Part shown: positions 12,721 through 23,673 of the stretch, piece by piece | Layout of the letters: the number at the start of each line of letters is the position of its first letter | Position numbering within the stretch: the first letter of the stretch is position 1 | DNA from: Globisporangium splendens | Taxonomy: Eukaryota; Oomycota; Peronosporomycetes; Pythiales; Pythiaceae | Assembly (NCBI GenBank): GCA_006386115.1 | Contig: VFIW01000005.1 | Location: 1-64,000 of the forward strand | DNA length: 64,000 bases | Reading direction: 5' to 3' | The notes under the pieces: model-generated | Seen by the model: the letters and a program-made list of their open reading frames with translations, nothing else | Told to the model about the DNA's origin: nothing | The model's database searches: none | Program-made: the position numbers and the translations under genes

Positions 12721-15700
12721 CCCCCGCTCGACTCGATAGCGACTTGGATGCCCAACTTGGTGCGGAGAGCGTCGAACTGCGCGGTGGCGATCGGCTTCGT
12801 CATGAGGTCTGCGAGCATCTCTTGTGTCGGACAGTACTCCAGCACCACTTGACCGTCTTCGACCTTCTCGCGCACAAAGTGGTAGCGGATGTCGATGTGC
12901 TTGGTGCGCTTGTGGAACTCGGGGTTCTTGGCCAACGCGATCGCGCCTTGGTTGTCTTCGAACACCGTCAAGGCACCGTCGCCCGCATCTTCACCGAGTT
13001 CATGCATGAACGCCTTGAGCCACACTGCCTCTTGGGTCGCTTCCGACAGCGCCATGTACTCGGCTTCGGTCATTGATAGCGCCACGGTGCGCTGCTTCTT
13101 GCTGCGCCAGCTGATGCATCCACCGTTGAGCACGAACACGTAGCCGCTGGTGCTGCGTCGAGTCTCGATGTCGCCCGCCCAGTCCGCGTCCGAGTAGCCG
13201 ATCAGCTCGCCGGAGCCGGAGCCGGAGCCGAAGAAACGAATGCCGTGCGTCGGAGTCGCTTGCAGGTACCGGAGCACGCGCTTGAGGGCTTGCCAGTGTG
13301 TCGGACACGGATCGGCGGCAAACTGGCTCAGTGTGCCCACCGCAGCCGCGAGGTCCGGACGCGTTGCCACCATCAGGTACATCACGGCACCAACCGCGCT
13401 GCGGTATGGCACACCCTTCATGGTCTCGTCGTGCTTGCAACCACCTTCGCACATGGTCTTCGTCAACTTGAGTCCGGGGTCTTGTGGTGTCTTCACGCGC
13501 TTGCAGTCTTGTATGCCGAACTTACTCAGGATCGACTGCAGAAACTTGGTCTGCCGCATCGACACGTCGCCAGACTTGTCCATCACGCTCGACTTCCATG
13601 CCGAGGCAGTACTTGAGTTCGCCGAGGTCGGACATCTCGAAGCGCTCACTCAACGCACGCTTGGTCGCCGCGAGCAGATCCATGTCGTTGCACGCGAGGA
13701 TCAAGTCGTCGACGTAGAGCACCACGAACATCATGGCCATGTCGTTACGCTTGATGTACACGCAGTGGTCCATCTCGCACTTGGTGAAGTCGATCTTGCG
13801 CACGAACTCGTCGATGGTCTGGTTCCACATGCGAGGCGACTGCTTGAGACCGTACAACGCGCGCTTGAGCTTGCACACATGGTCGGGATACTTGGGGTCG
13901 ACGAATCCCACGGGCTGCTTCATGTAGATCTCTTCTTCGAGCAGACCATTGAGGAACGCGGTCTTGACATCCATCTGGTGCAGCACGAGCTTGTACTGTG
14001 CTGCGATGCTCAAGGTGATCCGGATCGACGCGAACTTGGCCACCGGCGCGAATGTCTCCTCGAAGTCCACGCCGTACTTCTGCAGGAATCCCTTCGCCAC
14101 GAGACGCGCCTTGTACCGCTCGATGAGACCCTCGACGGTCTCCTTCACCTTGAACACCCACTTGCTGCTGATGGCCTTGCGACCGCGTGGCAGTGGCACG
14201 AGTTCCCACGTCTCGTTCTTGCATAGCGACTCGAACTCGGAGTCGCACGCTTCCATCCACTTGCTCGCGTCGCTGGATTCCATCGCAGACTCGAACGACG
14301 TCGGCAAATCTCCCACTGAATACACGACGTGAGCGCATTCTTCTTCTTCTTCTTCAATCGACGCGAGTAGCGCCGACATGTCATCGAGCGATGACCTTGG
14401 ACCTGGTGCTGGCGTCGAACTTGCTCCACTTGTACGACCCACGCGTCCATAACGCTTCTCCACGGGCGGCTCCGACAGAACTTCAAGCGAGTGCGTCCGC
14501 GAGTGACGCTTGGACCCCGGTGGGTACTCGACATTCGGTTGTTGCGGTCGCTGTGGCTGCTGACGTGGCGTTTGCCGTTGCTGCCATTGCGGCCGCTCGT
14601 TCGTCGGTCTTGGCTCTGACGGTCTCTCGTGCGTCGGTACTGGCTCCGCCGGCTGCTCGCCCATGTCTTCGTCGCTCTCCTCGTAGTCATGGTCGTCGTC
14701 GCCTTCACCGTCGGTCGCTTCATCCGCGTCACGAAACTCGACTGCCTTGCTGCCGATTTGAGTGCGCTTGCCGCTGTCGAACGTGTCTTCCATGAACTGC
14801 GCGTCGCGACTCACGACGATCCGACCGCTCGACAGCTCCTCGAACCGATACGCCTTCTCGTGGTCGGAGTAGCCGAGGAAACGGCATAACACCGACCGCG
14901 CGTCGAGCTTCGACCGCTTCTCGCTTGGCACGTGCACGTACGCGTGGCACCCGAAGACCTTCAGATTCTTCAACAACGGCTTCTTCTGCGTCCACACCTC
15001 GTGTGGAGACTTGTCGTGACCGATCGCCCGCGTCGGACACCGATTGCGCAGAAACGCTGCCGTCGCCACTGCTTCACCCCAGTACTGCTTGGACAGACCG
15101 GCATGCTCGAGCATACAGCGCGCACTCTCGACCAACGTCCGATTCATACGCTCGGCCACTCCGTTGAGCTGCGGCGTGTATGGCGGCGTGAACTGCTGCA
15201 CGATGCCTCGATCACGGCAGAATGCGGCGAACTTGTTGGACACGTACTCGCCGCCGTTGTCGCTCCGAAGCACCTTCACGCGCCTTCCGGTCTGGGTCTC
15301 CGCAAACTTGACGAACTGCACAAACTTGTCCAGCACTTCCGACTTGCTGCGAAGCAGGAACACCACGCAGAACCGCGACTTGTCGTCGATGAACGTCACG
15401 AAGTATCGCTTGTCGGAGAACGTCGCCGTCTGCATCGGGCCGCACACATCGCTGTGCACGACGTCGAGCACATTCTTGGCACGCTCTGGCGCAGTCGACT
15501 GGAAACTCACACGCGTCTGCTTGCCGAGCGCACATCCGCCGCAGAGCTCCCACTTGCTCACCGACGTGATGTCGATGCCGATGCCGAGCTTCTGTTTCAC
15601 AATCGCGTCGAGACCACCGTGGCCGATGTGACCGAGTCGGAGATGCCACAAATACGACTTACCAGTTCGCGGAATATCCGCAGCAGCGCTTGCGACTCTC

Positions 15701-16968
15701 GCCAACTCTGTCTTCACAGGTGTCATGCACAGCTTGAACAGACCCTTGCCTGCGCGCTCGCCGACCTTCCACTTCTGGCCCTTGAGGTTCACGTAGCAGA
15801 CACTGGTGTCGAACGTCATCGGCGCAACGTCCTTCGTGAATCTGCCGACCGAGAACAGGTTGCGCGTCAGCTTGGGGATGTGCCGCACATTCGTGAGCAC
15901 ACCCTTCTTGTCGCCGCTTGGAGTCTTCATTGTCATCACGATGTCGCCGCTGCCGATCGCTTGCACGACACCGTCGTCTGCGAGATGCACGTCGACTGGA
16001 TCGATGGTCTTGTACTTCGTCATGAATCGCTTCGAGTACGACATGTGCTGCGTCGCACCCGAGTCGATGAGCCATGTCGGGTTCTTGGCGCCGTCGCCGC
16101 TCCCCATGCCGACTGCAAACAGGAAGTCACCCGAGTCTTCATCTTGGTTGTGCGCCACATTCGCGCGCTACGGACGTTGCCGGTCCGCGTTGTCATGGAT
16201 CCGCGAGGGACACTCCGCGATCCAATGACCCATCTTGCCGCAGTAGTTGCACGTGCCGGTCTTCTTCACCGGCCGCACAATGCGCTTCTTGTCGCCTGTC
16301 ATGAACGCTTGGCCTGCAGTGACCCCGTCGCCGCCTTGCTCCTTGCGCTTCATGTCTTCATGCAGGAGCCGAGACGTCACGAGCTCCCATGTCAACGTGT
16401 CGGAACGCGATTCCAACGCCGTGATGAGGAACTGGTACGACTCGCTCAGGCTTCCGAGAAGCGTGATCACCAAGTCGTCCTCACTGACCGGAGCGCCGAC
16501 CGCGTCGAGCTGCTCCGCCAGAGTCTTGACCTTGTTGATGTGCGCGAGCACATTATCACCTTCTTCCATCATAGCCGTGAAGAGACGACGACGAAGAAAG
16601 AGCTTGTTCGCGAGGCTCTTCTTCTCGAAGTGATCTCCCAGCTTCGACCATGCATCATGCGCACCACTCGCCGAACGAACCAACGGCAGTTGCGAGTCTT
16701 CTATCGCGAGGCAGATGATCACCATCGCCTTGCGAGCCTTCCTTTTGAACACCGCTTGGTCCAGCTCGGTCGCGCAGTGCTCAAACTTCACTTCCCCGCT
16801 GACGACCTCCCACAGGTCACGTTCTTCGAGCACCATCTGCATCTTGAACTTCCACGCATGGAAATTTGTTCCGTCGAACTTGTTGATGCGGGCGGTGCTG
16901 GCGTAGTCCATGGTTGCGTTGGTGGAGGTGGTGGCGGCGGCGGCAGAGTCAAACGAGCTTGGGCTCAT
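12687..16968 (-). pseudogene. Copia D gag-pol, nonsense and frameshift
   Basis: Gag starts at 16968 and is clearly more divergent than in the other copies, for example FDGTNFH for [22 protein letters not shown] and LAIEDSQ. The frame stops at TAG 16168-16170, where a Gln codon was lost just after the zinc knuckle. It then stays open through protease, integrase and most of RT. A 1-base insertion near 13575 (sense: after GMEVERD) breaks it again. The last segment covers RNase H with the MLADLMTKP motif. The normal stop after KLGI is lost (TAA to CAA), so the frame runs on into the LTR to 12687. An extra Gly-Ser pair is present in the RNase H loop. Confidence 0.9.
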
Positions 16969-16972
16969 AACC

Positions 16973-17304
16973 TATTGAAAATAGCTTGAGTGGTGGGATG
17001 CAAAATGCAAAGTGATTGATTGAATGAGGTCCTTAGTTCGCATGCATGCGTGCTGCTGCTTGCTACATCTAAGCCTACTGGATTCTTTGCTGGATACTTG
17101 TCTGTACTATCCACAAAGAATCTTCTACATAAACAGATGGTGGGTACGGATCAGATTCCGAACCCACACCCATATCGTACCTGTCGTAATCAAAAGGTGC
17201 AACCATCGGAATAATGGTGATGCCAAGAGTGAAGGTTAGTACAACTGGTAGATACCGGTGGTACCGGTAATCACACCGTCGCAGATCGAGGTGTCTTACC
17301 AACA
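16973..17304 (-). repeat. Copia LTR shared by D (5') and E (3')
   Basis: This is a 332-bp LTR with standard ends. It separates the divergent gag start of D from the altered 3' end of E. Confidence 0.9.
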
Positions 17305-20300
17305 CCCCACGCTCGACTCGATAGCGACTTGGATGCTTGGTGCGGAGAGCCGAACGTATCGTCCAGCAGCCACTTGACCATCCGTCTCGACCTTCTCGCG
17401 CACGAAGTGGTAGCGGATGTCGATGTGCTTGGTGCGCTTGTGGAACTCGGGGTTCTTGGCCAACGCGATCGCGCCTTGGTTGTCTTCGAACACCGTCAAG
17501 GCACCGTCGCCCGCATCTTCACCGAGTTCATGCATGAACGCCTTGAGCCACACTGCCTCTTGGGTCGCTTCCGACAGCGCCATGTACTCGGCTTCTGTTG
17601 AAGATAGCGCCACGGTGCGCTGCTTCTTGCTGCGCCAGCTGATGCATCCACCGTTGAGCACGAACACGTAGCCGCTGGTGCTGCGTCGAGTCTCGATGTC
17701 GCCCGCCCAGTCCGCGTCCGAGTAGCCGATCAGCTCGCCGGAGCCGGAGCCGAAGAAACGAATGCCGTGCGTCGGAGTCGCTTGCAGGTACCGGAGCACG
17801 CGCTTGAGGGCTTGCCAGTGTGTCGGACACGGATCGGCGGCAAACTGGCTCAGTGTGCCCACGGCCGTGGCGAGGTCTGGGCGGGTACCAACCATCAGGT
17901 ACATCAATGCACCAACCGCGCTGCGGTATGGCACACCCTTCATGGTCTCGTCGTGCTTGCAACCACCTTCGCACATGGTCTTGGTCAACTTGAGTCCGGG
18001 GTCTTGTGGTGTCTTCACGGGCTTGCAGTCTTGCATGCCGAACTTACTCAGGATCGACTGCAGAAACTTGGTCTGACACATCGACACGTCGCCCGACTTG
18101 TCATCACGCTCGACTTCCATGCCGAGGCAGTACTTGAGTTCGCCGAGGTCGGACATCTCGAAGCGCTCACTCAACGCACGCTTGGTCGCCGCGAGCAGAT
18201 CCATGTCGTTGCACGCGAGGATGAGGTCGTCGACGTAGATCACCACGAACATCATGGCCGAGCCATCACGCTTGACGTAGATGCAGTGATCCATCTCGCA
18301 CTTGGTGAAGCCGATCTTGCGCATGAACTCGTCGATGGTCTGGTTCCACATGCGAGGCGACTGCTTGAGACCGTACAACGCGCGCTTGAGCTTGCACACA
18401 TGGTCGGGGTACTTGGGGTCGACGAATCCCACGGGCTGCTTCATGTAGATCTCTTCATCGAGCAGACCATTGAGGAACGCGGTCTTGACATCCATCTGGT
18501 GCAGCACGAGCTTGTACTGTGCTGCGATGCTCAAGATGATCCGGATCGACGCGAACTTGGCCACCGGCGCGAACGTCTCCTCGAAGTCCACGCCGTACTT
18601 CTGCAGGAATCCCTTCGCCACGAGACGCGCCTTGTACCGCTCGATGAGACCCTCGACGGTCTCCTTCACCTTGAAGACCCACTTGCTGCTGATGGCCTTG
18701 CGACCGCGTGGCAGTGGCACGAGTTCCCACGTCTCGTTCTTGCATAGCGACTCGAACTCGGAGTCGCACGCTTCCATCCACTTGCTCGCGTCGCTGGATT
18801 CCATCGCCGACTCGAACGACGTCGGTAAATCTCCCCCTGAATACACGACGTGAGCGCATTCTTCTTCTTCTTCTTCTTCAATCGACGCGAGTAGCGCCGA
18901 CATGTCATCGAGCGATGACCTTGGACCTGGTGCTGGCGTCGAACTTGCTCCACTTGTACGACCCACGCGTCCATAACGCTTCTCCACGGGCGGCTCCGAC
19001 AGAACTTCAAGCGAGTGCGTCCGCGAGTGACGCTTGGACCCCGGTGGGTACTCGACATTCGGTTGTTGCGGTCGCTGTGGCTGCTGACGTGGCGTTTGCC
19101 GTTGCTGCCATTGCGGCCGCTCGTTCGTCGGTCTTGGCTCTGACGGTCTCTCGTGCGTCGGTACTGGCTCCGCCGGCTGCTCGCCCATGTCTTCGTCGCT
19201 CTCCTCGTAGTCATGGTCGTCGTCGCCTTCACCGTCGGTCGCTTCATCCGCGTCACGAAACTCGACTGCCTTGCTGCCGATTTGAGTGCGCTTGCCGCTG
19301 TCGAACGTGTCTTCCATGAACTGCGCGTCGCGACTCACGACGATCCGACCGCTCGACAGCTCCTCGAACCGATACGCCTTCTCGTGGTCGGAGTAGCCGA
19401 GGAAACGGCATAACACCGACCGCGCGTCGAGCTTCGACCGCTTCTCGCTTGGCACGTGCACGTACGCGTGGCACCCGAAGACCTTCAGATTTTTCAACAA
19501 CGGCTTCTTCTGCGTCCACACCTCGTGTGGGGACTTGTCGTGACCGATCGCCCGCGTCGGACACCGATTGCGCAGAAACGCTGCCGTCGCCACTGCTTCA
19601 CCCCAGTACTGCTTGGACAGACCGGCATGCTCGAGCATACAGCGCGCACTCTCGACCAACGTCCGATTCATACGCTCGGCCACTCCGTTGAGCTGCGGCG
19701 TGTATGGCGGCGTGAACTGCTGCACGATGCCTCGATCACGGCAGAACGCGGCGAACTTGTTGGACACGTACTCGCCGCCGTTGTCGCTCCGAAGCACCTT
19801 CACGCGCCTTCCGGTCTGGGTCTCCGCAAACTTGACGAACTGCACAAACTTGTCCAGCGCTTCCGACTTGCTGCGAAGCAGGAACACCACGCAGAACCGC
19901 GACTTGTCGTCGATGAACGTCACGAAGTACCGCTTGTCGGAGAATGTCGCCGTCTGCATCGGGCCACACACATCGCTGTGCACGACGTCGAGCACGTTCT
20001 TGGCACGCTCGGGCGTAGTCGACTGGAAACTCACACGCGTTTGTTTGCCGAGCGCACATCCGCCGCAGAGCTCCCACTTGCTCACCGACGTGATGTCGAT
20101 GCCGATGCCGAGCTTCTGTTTCACAATCGCGTCGAGACCACCGTGGCCGATGTGACCGAGTCGGAGATGCCACAAGTACGACTTACCAGCTCGCGGAATA
20201 TCCGCAGCAGCGCTTGCGACTCTCGCCAACTCTGTCTTCACAGGCGTCATGCACAGCTTGAACAGACCCTTGCCTGCGCGCTCGCCGACCTTCCACTTCT

Positions 20301-21501
20301 GGCCCTTGAGGTTCACGTAGCAGACACTGGTGTCGAACGTCATCGGCGCGACGTCCTTCGTGAATCGGCCGACCGAGAACAGGTTGCGCGTCAGCTTGGG
20401 GATGTGCCACACATTCGTGAGCACACCCTTCTTGTCGCCGCTTGGAGTCTTCATTGTCATCACGATGTCGCCGCTGCCGATCGCTTGCACGACACCGTCG
20501 TCTGCGAGATGCACGTCGACTGGATCGATGTTCTTGTAGTTGATCATGAACCGCTTCGAGTACGACATGTGCTGCGTCGCACCCGAGTCGATGAGCCATG
20601 TCGGGTTCTTGGCGCCGTCGCCGCTCCCCTTGCTCCCCTTGCCGACTGCAAACAGGAAGTCGCCCGAGTCTTCATCTTGATTGTGCGCCACATTCGCACG
20701 CTGCGGACGTTGCCGGTTCGCGTTGTCATGGATCCGCGAGGGACACTCCGCGATCCAATGACCCATCTTGCCGCAGTAGTTGCACGCGCCGGTCTTCTTG
20801 CCTGGCCGCACACTGCGCTTCTTGTCGCCGGTCATGAACGCTTGGCCAGCAGCGACCCCGTCGCCGCCTTGTTCCTTGCGCTTCATGTCTTCATGGAGGA
20901 GCCGAGACGTCACGAGCTCCCACGTCAACGTGTCGGAACGCGATTCCAACGCCGTGATGAGGAACTGGTACGACTCGCTCAGGCTGCCAAGCAGCGTGAT
21001 TACCAAGTCTTCCTCGCTGACCGGAGCGCCGACCGCGTCGAGCTGCTCCGCCAGAGTCTTCAACTTGTTGATGTGCGCGAGCACATCATCACCTTCTTCC
21101 ATCATGGTCGTGAAGAAACGACGACGAAGAAAGAGCTTGTTAGCGAGGCTCTTCTTCTCGAAGTGGTCTTCCAGCTTCGACCATGCATCGTGCGCACCAC
21201 TCGACGAGCGCACCAACGGCAGTTGCGAGTCTTCCATCGCGAGGCAGATGATCGCCATCGCCTTGCGAGACTTCCTCTTGAACGTCGCTTGGTCCATCTC
21301 GCTCACGCAGTGCTCGAGCTTCACTTCCCCGCTGACGACCTCCCACAGGTCACGTTCTTCGAGCACCATCTGCATCTTGAACTTCCACGCGTGGAAGTTG
21401 GTTCCTTCGAACTTGTTGATGCGGGAGGTGTTGGCGTAGTCCATGGTTGCGTTGGTGGAGGTGGTGGCGGCGGCGGCAGAGTCAAACGAGCTTGGGCTCA
21501 T
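17296..21501 (-). CDS. Copia E Gag-Pol polyprotein, full-length open frame
   Basis: A single uninterrupted frame of 1,401 codons encodes the retrotransposon polyprotein. Gag spans about residues 20-205. The zinc knuckle ligands are C240, C243, H248 and C253, and the protease has D305-S-G. The GAG-pre-integrase zinc ligands are H445, H450, C479 and C482. The integrase triad is D510, D573 and E609 with spacing D-x62-D-x35-E. A Gln/Pro/Glu-rich hinge follows at about 740-890 with seven Glu, then RT with D1004 and YVDD at 1089-1092, and RNase H with D1262, E1303 and D1340. All catalytic residues are present. The last 30 residues are unusual: the conserved [16 protein letters not shown] tail is replaced by an unrelated stretch and the frame ends inside the LTR. 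The start codon sits 4 nt from the LTR. E could be autonomous only if that tail is dispensable. Confidence 0.93.
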   Translation of the reverse strand: MSPSSFDSAAAATTSTNATMDYANTSRINKFEGTNFHAWKFKMQMVLEERDLWEVVSGEVKLEHCVSEMDQATFKRKSRKAMAIICLAMEDSQLPLVRSSSGAHDAWSKLEDHFEKKSLANKLFLRRRFFTTMMEEGDDVLAHINKLKTLAEQLDAVGAPVSEEDLVITLLGSLSESYQFLITALESRSDTLTWELVTSRLLHEDMKRKEQGGDGVAAGQAFMTGDKKRSVRPGKKTGACNYCGKMGHWIAECPSRIHDNANRQRPQRANVAHNQDEDSGDFLFAVGKGSKGSGDGAKNPTWLIDSGATQHMSYSKRFMINYKNIDPVDVHLADDGVVQAIGSGDIVMTMKTPSGDKKGVLTNVWHIPKLTRNLFSVGRFTKDVAPMTFDTSVCYVNLKGQKWKVGERAGKGLFKLCMTPVKTELARVASAAADIPRAGKSYLWHLRLGHIGHGGLDAIVKQKLGIGIDITSVSKWELCGGCALGKQTRVSFQSTTPERAKNVLDVVHSDVCGPMQTATFSDKRYFVTFIDDKSRFCVVFLLRSKSEALDKFVQFVKFAETQTGRRVKVLRSDNGGEYVSNKFAAFCRDRGIVQQFTPPYTPQLNGVAERMNRTLVESARCMLEHAGLSKQYWGEAVATAAFLRNRCPTRAIGHDKSPHEVWTQKKPLLKNLKVFGCHAYVHVPSEKRSKLDARSVLCRFLGYSDHEKAYRFEELSSGRIVVSRDAQFMEDTFDSGKRTQIGSKAVEFRDADEATDGEGDDDHDYEESDEDMGEQPAEPVPTHERPSEPRPTNERPQWQQRQTPRQQPQRPQQPNVEYPPGSKRHSRTHSLEVLSEPPVEKRYGRVGRTSGASSTPAPGPRSSLDDMSALLASIEEEEEEECAHVVYSGGDLPTSFESAMESSDASKWMEACDSEFESLCKNETWELVPLPRGRKAISSKWVFKVKETVEGLIERYKARLVAKGFLQKYGVDFEETFAPVAKFASIRIILSIAAQYKLVLHQMDVKTAFLNGLLDEEIYMKQPVGFVDPKYPDHVCKLKRALYGLKQSPRMWNQTIDEFMRKIGFTKCEMDHCIYVKRDGSAMMFVVIYVDDLILACNDMDLLAATKRALSERFEMSDLGELKYCLGMEVERDDKSGDVSMCQTKFLQSILSKFGMQDCKPVKTPQDPGLKLTKTMCEGGCKHDETMKGVPYRSAVGALMYLMVGTRPDLATAVGTLSQFAADPCPTHWQALKRVLRYLQATPTHGIRFFGSGSGELIGYSDADWAGDIETRRSTSGYVFVLNGGCISWRSKKQRTVALSSTEAEYMALSEATQEAVWLKAFMHELGEDAGDGALTVFEDNQGAIALAKNPEFHKRTKHIDIRYHFVREKVETDGQVAAGRYVRLSAPSIQVAIESSVGCW

Positions 21502-21505
21502 AACC

Positions 21506-21837
21506 TATTGAAAATAGCTTGAGTGGTGGGATGCAAAATGCAAAGTGATTGATTGAATGAGGTCCTTAGTTCGCATGCATGCGTGCTGCTGCTTGCTACA
21601 TCTAAGCCTACTGGATTCTTTTCTGGATACTTGTCTGTACTATCCACAAAGAATCTTCTACATAAACAGATGGTGGGTACGGATCAGATTCCGAACCCAC
21701 ACCCATATCGTACCTGTCGTAATCAAATGGTGCAACCATCGAAATAATGGTGATGCCAAGAGTGAAGGTTAGTACAACTGGTAGATACCGGTGGTACCGG
21801 TAATCACACCGTCGCAGATCGAGGTGTCTTACCAACA
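21506..21837 (-). repeat. Copia LTR, 5' LTR of E and right edge of array
   Basis: This 332-bp copy differs by one base (CATCGAAAT for CATCGGAAT) from its neighbours. The following sequence, CTACG onward, is unrelated to copia, so 21837 is the true edge of the array. The matching target duplication would lie left of the window. Confidence 0.9.
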
Positions 21838-22317
21838 CTACGCACCAAGTAGGGCATCATTGTCGCCATCGAGCCGAGTGGGAGTGTTGTGATGACATCT
21901 CCATGACGACCTTCACTCGCACCATCGCAATCGTTCCGAATGTTGACTTCATATGATTACGACAGACCAACACTCACGTCAGTAGAACGTTCAGCGAATG
22001 AAGCGTCATGGGTGGGACTGAGTTGCGACATGAAGTGTGACATCGTAGGACAGTGGGTGGAGGATCTGCTGGCACCCACTAGCTGCATGTCTGGATATTT
22101 GTGGGTAGGACACAACGAGGTAGCGTGTCCACTCTGGATGAGTGGACAGTAGGGAGCTTAGAGGTAGCATGTGTGCATGTGGACTAAGTCCTCCAATGAA
22201 TCAATCACTTTGCATTTTGCAATCTACTACGCAAGCACCGCTTTCCAACAAAGCCCCGCTTGCGTTTGCTGTGTCGATGGAGTGTGGTGTCACGTCCACG
22301 AAAGAAAATATGCGAGG
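21838..22317 (+). repeat. 5' flank of older copia G with LTR relic
   Basis: No gene is visible in this stretch. A segment at about 22160-22221 resembles the R/U5 end of the young copia LTR, including a shared block of about 23 bases (AATCAATCACTTTGCATTTT...). It is therefore read as the end of a diverged LTR of element G. The rest (21838-22155) has no match elsewhere in the window. Comparison with 30353-30729, where a 3' LTR is expected, showed no convincing pair. Confidence 0.45.
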
Positions 22318-23325
22318 AATGTGGGCGATCGACAGTAGCGCGACGCACCACACCTGCAATGACAAGTCCAAGTTTGCTGTTTTGGACGAGCGCGACCATG
22401 GCGATTTGGCCGTTGCAAACGGCAACAAGACCAAGATCCTTGGCGTTGGTGCTGTGAACGAGCGAATCGCTCTGCCAAACGGCGAAGCGCGTGATCTCAA
22501 GGTGGTCGATGTGCTGTACGTGCCAAGTGTGGGGAAGAATTTGTTGTCGATTCCCAGATCAAAAAGTCGAACAAGTTCCAAGTCGTATTCGACGGTCCAA
22601 GTATGAGGGTGCTGAACAAGACCTGAAGCAAGGTGGTCGCAATCGCTGACTTTGTCGATGGCCTGTACTGGTTTCGGGTATCACCAAATGCGATGAGCAA
22701 GTCCGCGATGATAGTGTGCTTTCCAAGTCCGCGTCGAGTCTTCACGAGCGAATGGGTCATGCGTCGGTCCAAGTGATGCGCCAACCAGTCGACAAAGCCG
22801 TGGCGAAGGACGCCAATTTTCCATCCAACCCTCAAGACTTGGCGACCTGTCGTGGCTGCCAACAAGGGAAAACGGTTCAAAACCATTCAAGTCGAATGTG
22901 GAAAAGCGCACGTTTGGGGTGTTTGAGCTGATCCACTTCGACATTTGTGGTCCGATGGAAGTTGAAAGCATCGGCGGCAACAAGTATTTGCTCTTGATCG
23001 TCGATGAGGCCAGTGGGCCGATGAAGGGGTTTTGCCTGCCAAACAAGTCCGATAGTGAAGACATGCTGAAGGAATTCATCGTTCAAGTCGGCAACCAGTT
23101 GAACAAGAGCGTGAAGTTTGTCCGGCACGACGGTGCCAAGGAGTTCACAACCAACTCGATCAAGCAATTCTACACTGATCGCGGCATCCAGCAACAAGTG
23201 ACTGTGCCGTATGCTCACCAGACGAGTGGTACTGCTGAACGCGCGATCTGAAGCATCGTAACAATGGGTCGCAGCATGCTGCACCACGCGCGTCTGGACA
23301 AGTCGTTTTGGGCCGAAGCTGCAAT
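22318..23325 (+). pseudogene. Copia G protease-integrase part, broken and split by F
   Basis: The sequence starts at the protease (WAIDSSATHHTC, with DSS instead of DSG), so gag is deleted and the LTR relic is nearly joined to protease. The protease frame runs to about 22600. A shifted frame holds the GAG-pre-integrase zinc site (LHERMGH... CRGCQQGK, 22716-22890). The integrase core follows at 22898-23251 (FDICGP, RHDGAKEF in place of the usual DNGGEF, TSGTAERA). A TGA stop lies at about 23249. Element F then interrupts the integrase, and the gene resumes at 28229. It is an old, multiply damaged copy of a different copia family from A-F. Confidence 0.82.
23321..23325. repeat. Target site duplication of F, left copy
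   Basis: GCAAT is repeated exactly at 28229-28233. It fixes both ends of element F and the copia LTR limits used throughout this annotation. Confidence 0.9.
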
Positions 23326-23657
23326 TGTTGGTAAGACACCTCGATCTGCGACGGTGTGATTACCGGTACCACCGGTATCTACCAGTTGTACTAACCTTCA
23401 CTCTTGGCATCACCATTATTCCGATGGTTGCACCTTTTGATTACGACAGGTACGATATGGGTGTGGGTTCGGAATCTGATCCGTACCCACCATCTGTTTA
23501 TGTAGAAGATTCTTTGTGGATAGTACAGACAAGTATCCAGAAAAGAATCCAGTAGGCTTAGATGTAGCAAGCAGCAGCACGCATGCATGCGAACTAAGGA
23601 CCTCATTCAATCAATCACTTTGCATTTTGCATCCCACCACTCAAGCTATTTTCAATA
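23326..23657 (+). repeat. Copia F 5' LTR
   Basis: It begins TGTTGGTAAG and ends TTTTCAATA. It includes the TACCGGT/ACCGGTA inverted repeat in its upstream part. Confidence 0.95.
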
Positions 23658-23673
23658 GGTTATGAGCCCAAGC
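23658..23673 (+). other. Copia F primer-binding site with gag ATG inside
   Basis: GGTTATGAGCCCAAGC lies immediately after the LTR. Twelve bases complement the anticodon stem-loop of initiator Met tRNA, as in Drosophila copia and yeast Ty5, which prime from a tRNA half. The ATG at 23662 starts gag. Confidence 0.8.

Larger units (their letters stand above)
188..21837 (-). mobile_element. Tandem array of five Ty1/copia elements sharing LTRs
   Basis: Five copia bodies (A-E) lie head to tail on the minus strand with exactly one LTR between neighbours. LTR starts at 3238, 7812, 12388, 16973 and 21506 give repeat lengths of about 4.53-4.59 kb. The copies are very similar and mostly differ by single substitutions or small indels. 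The left end is cut by a gypsy LTR at 187 and the right end stops cleanly at the LTR edge at 21837. Shared single LTRs point to LTR-LTR recombination or multimer integration rather than five independent insertions. Confidence 0.9.
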
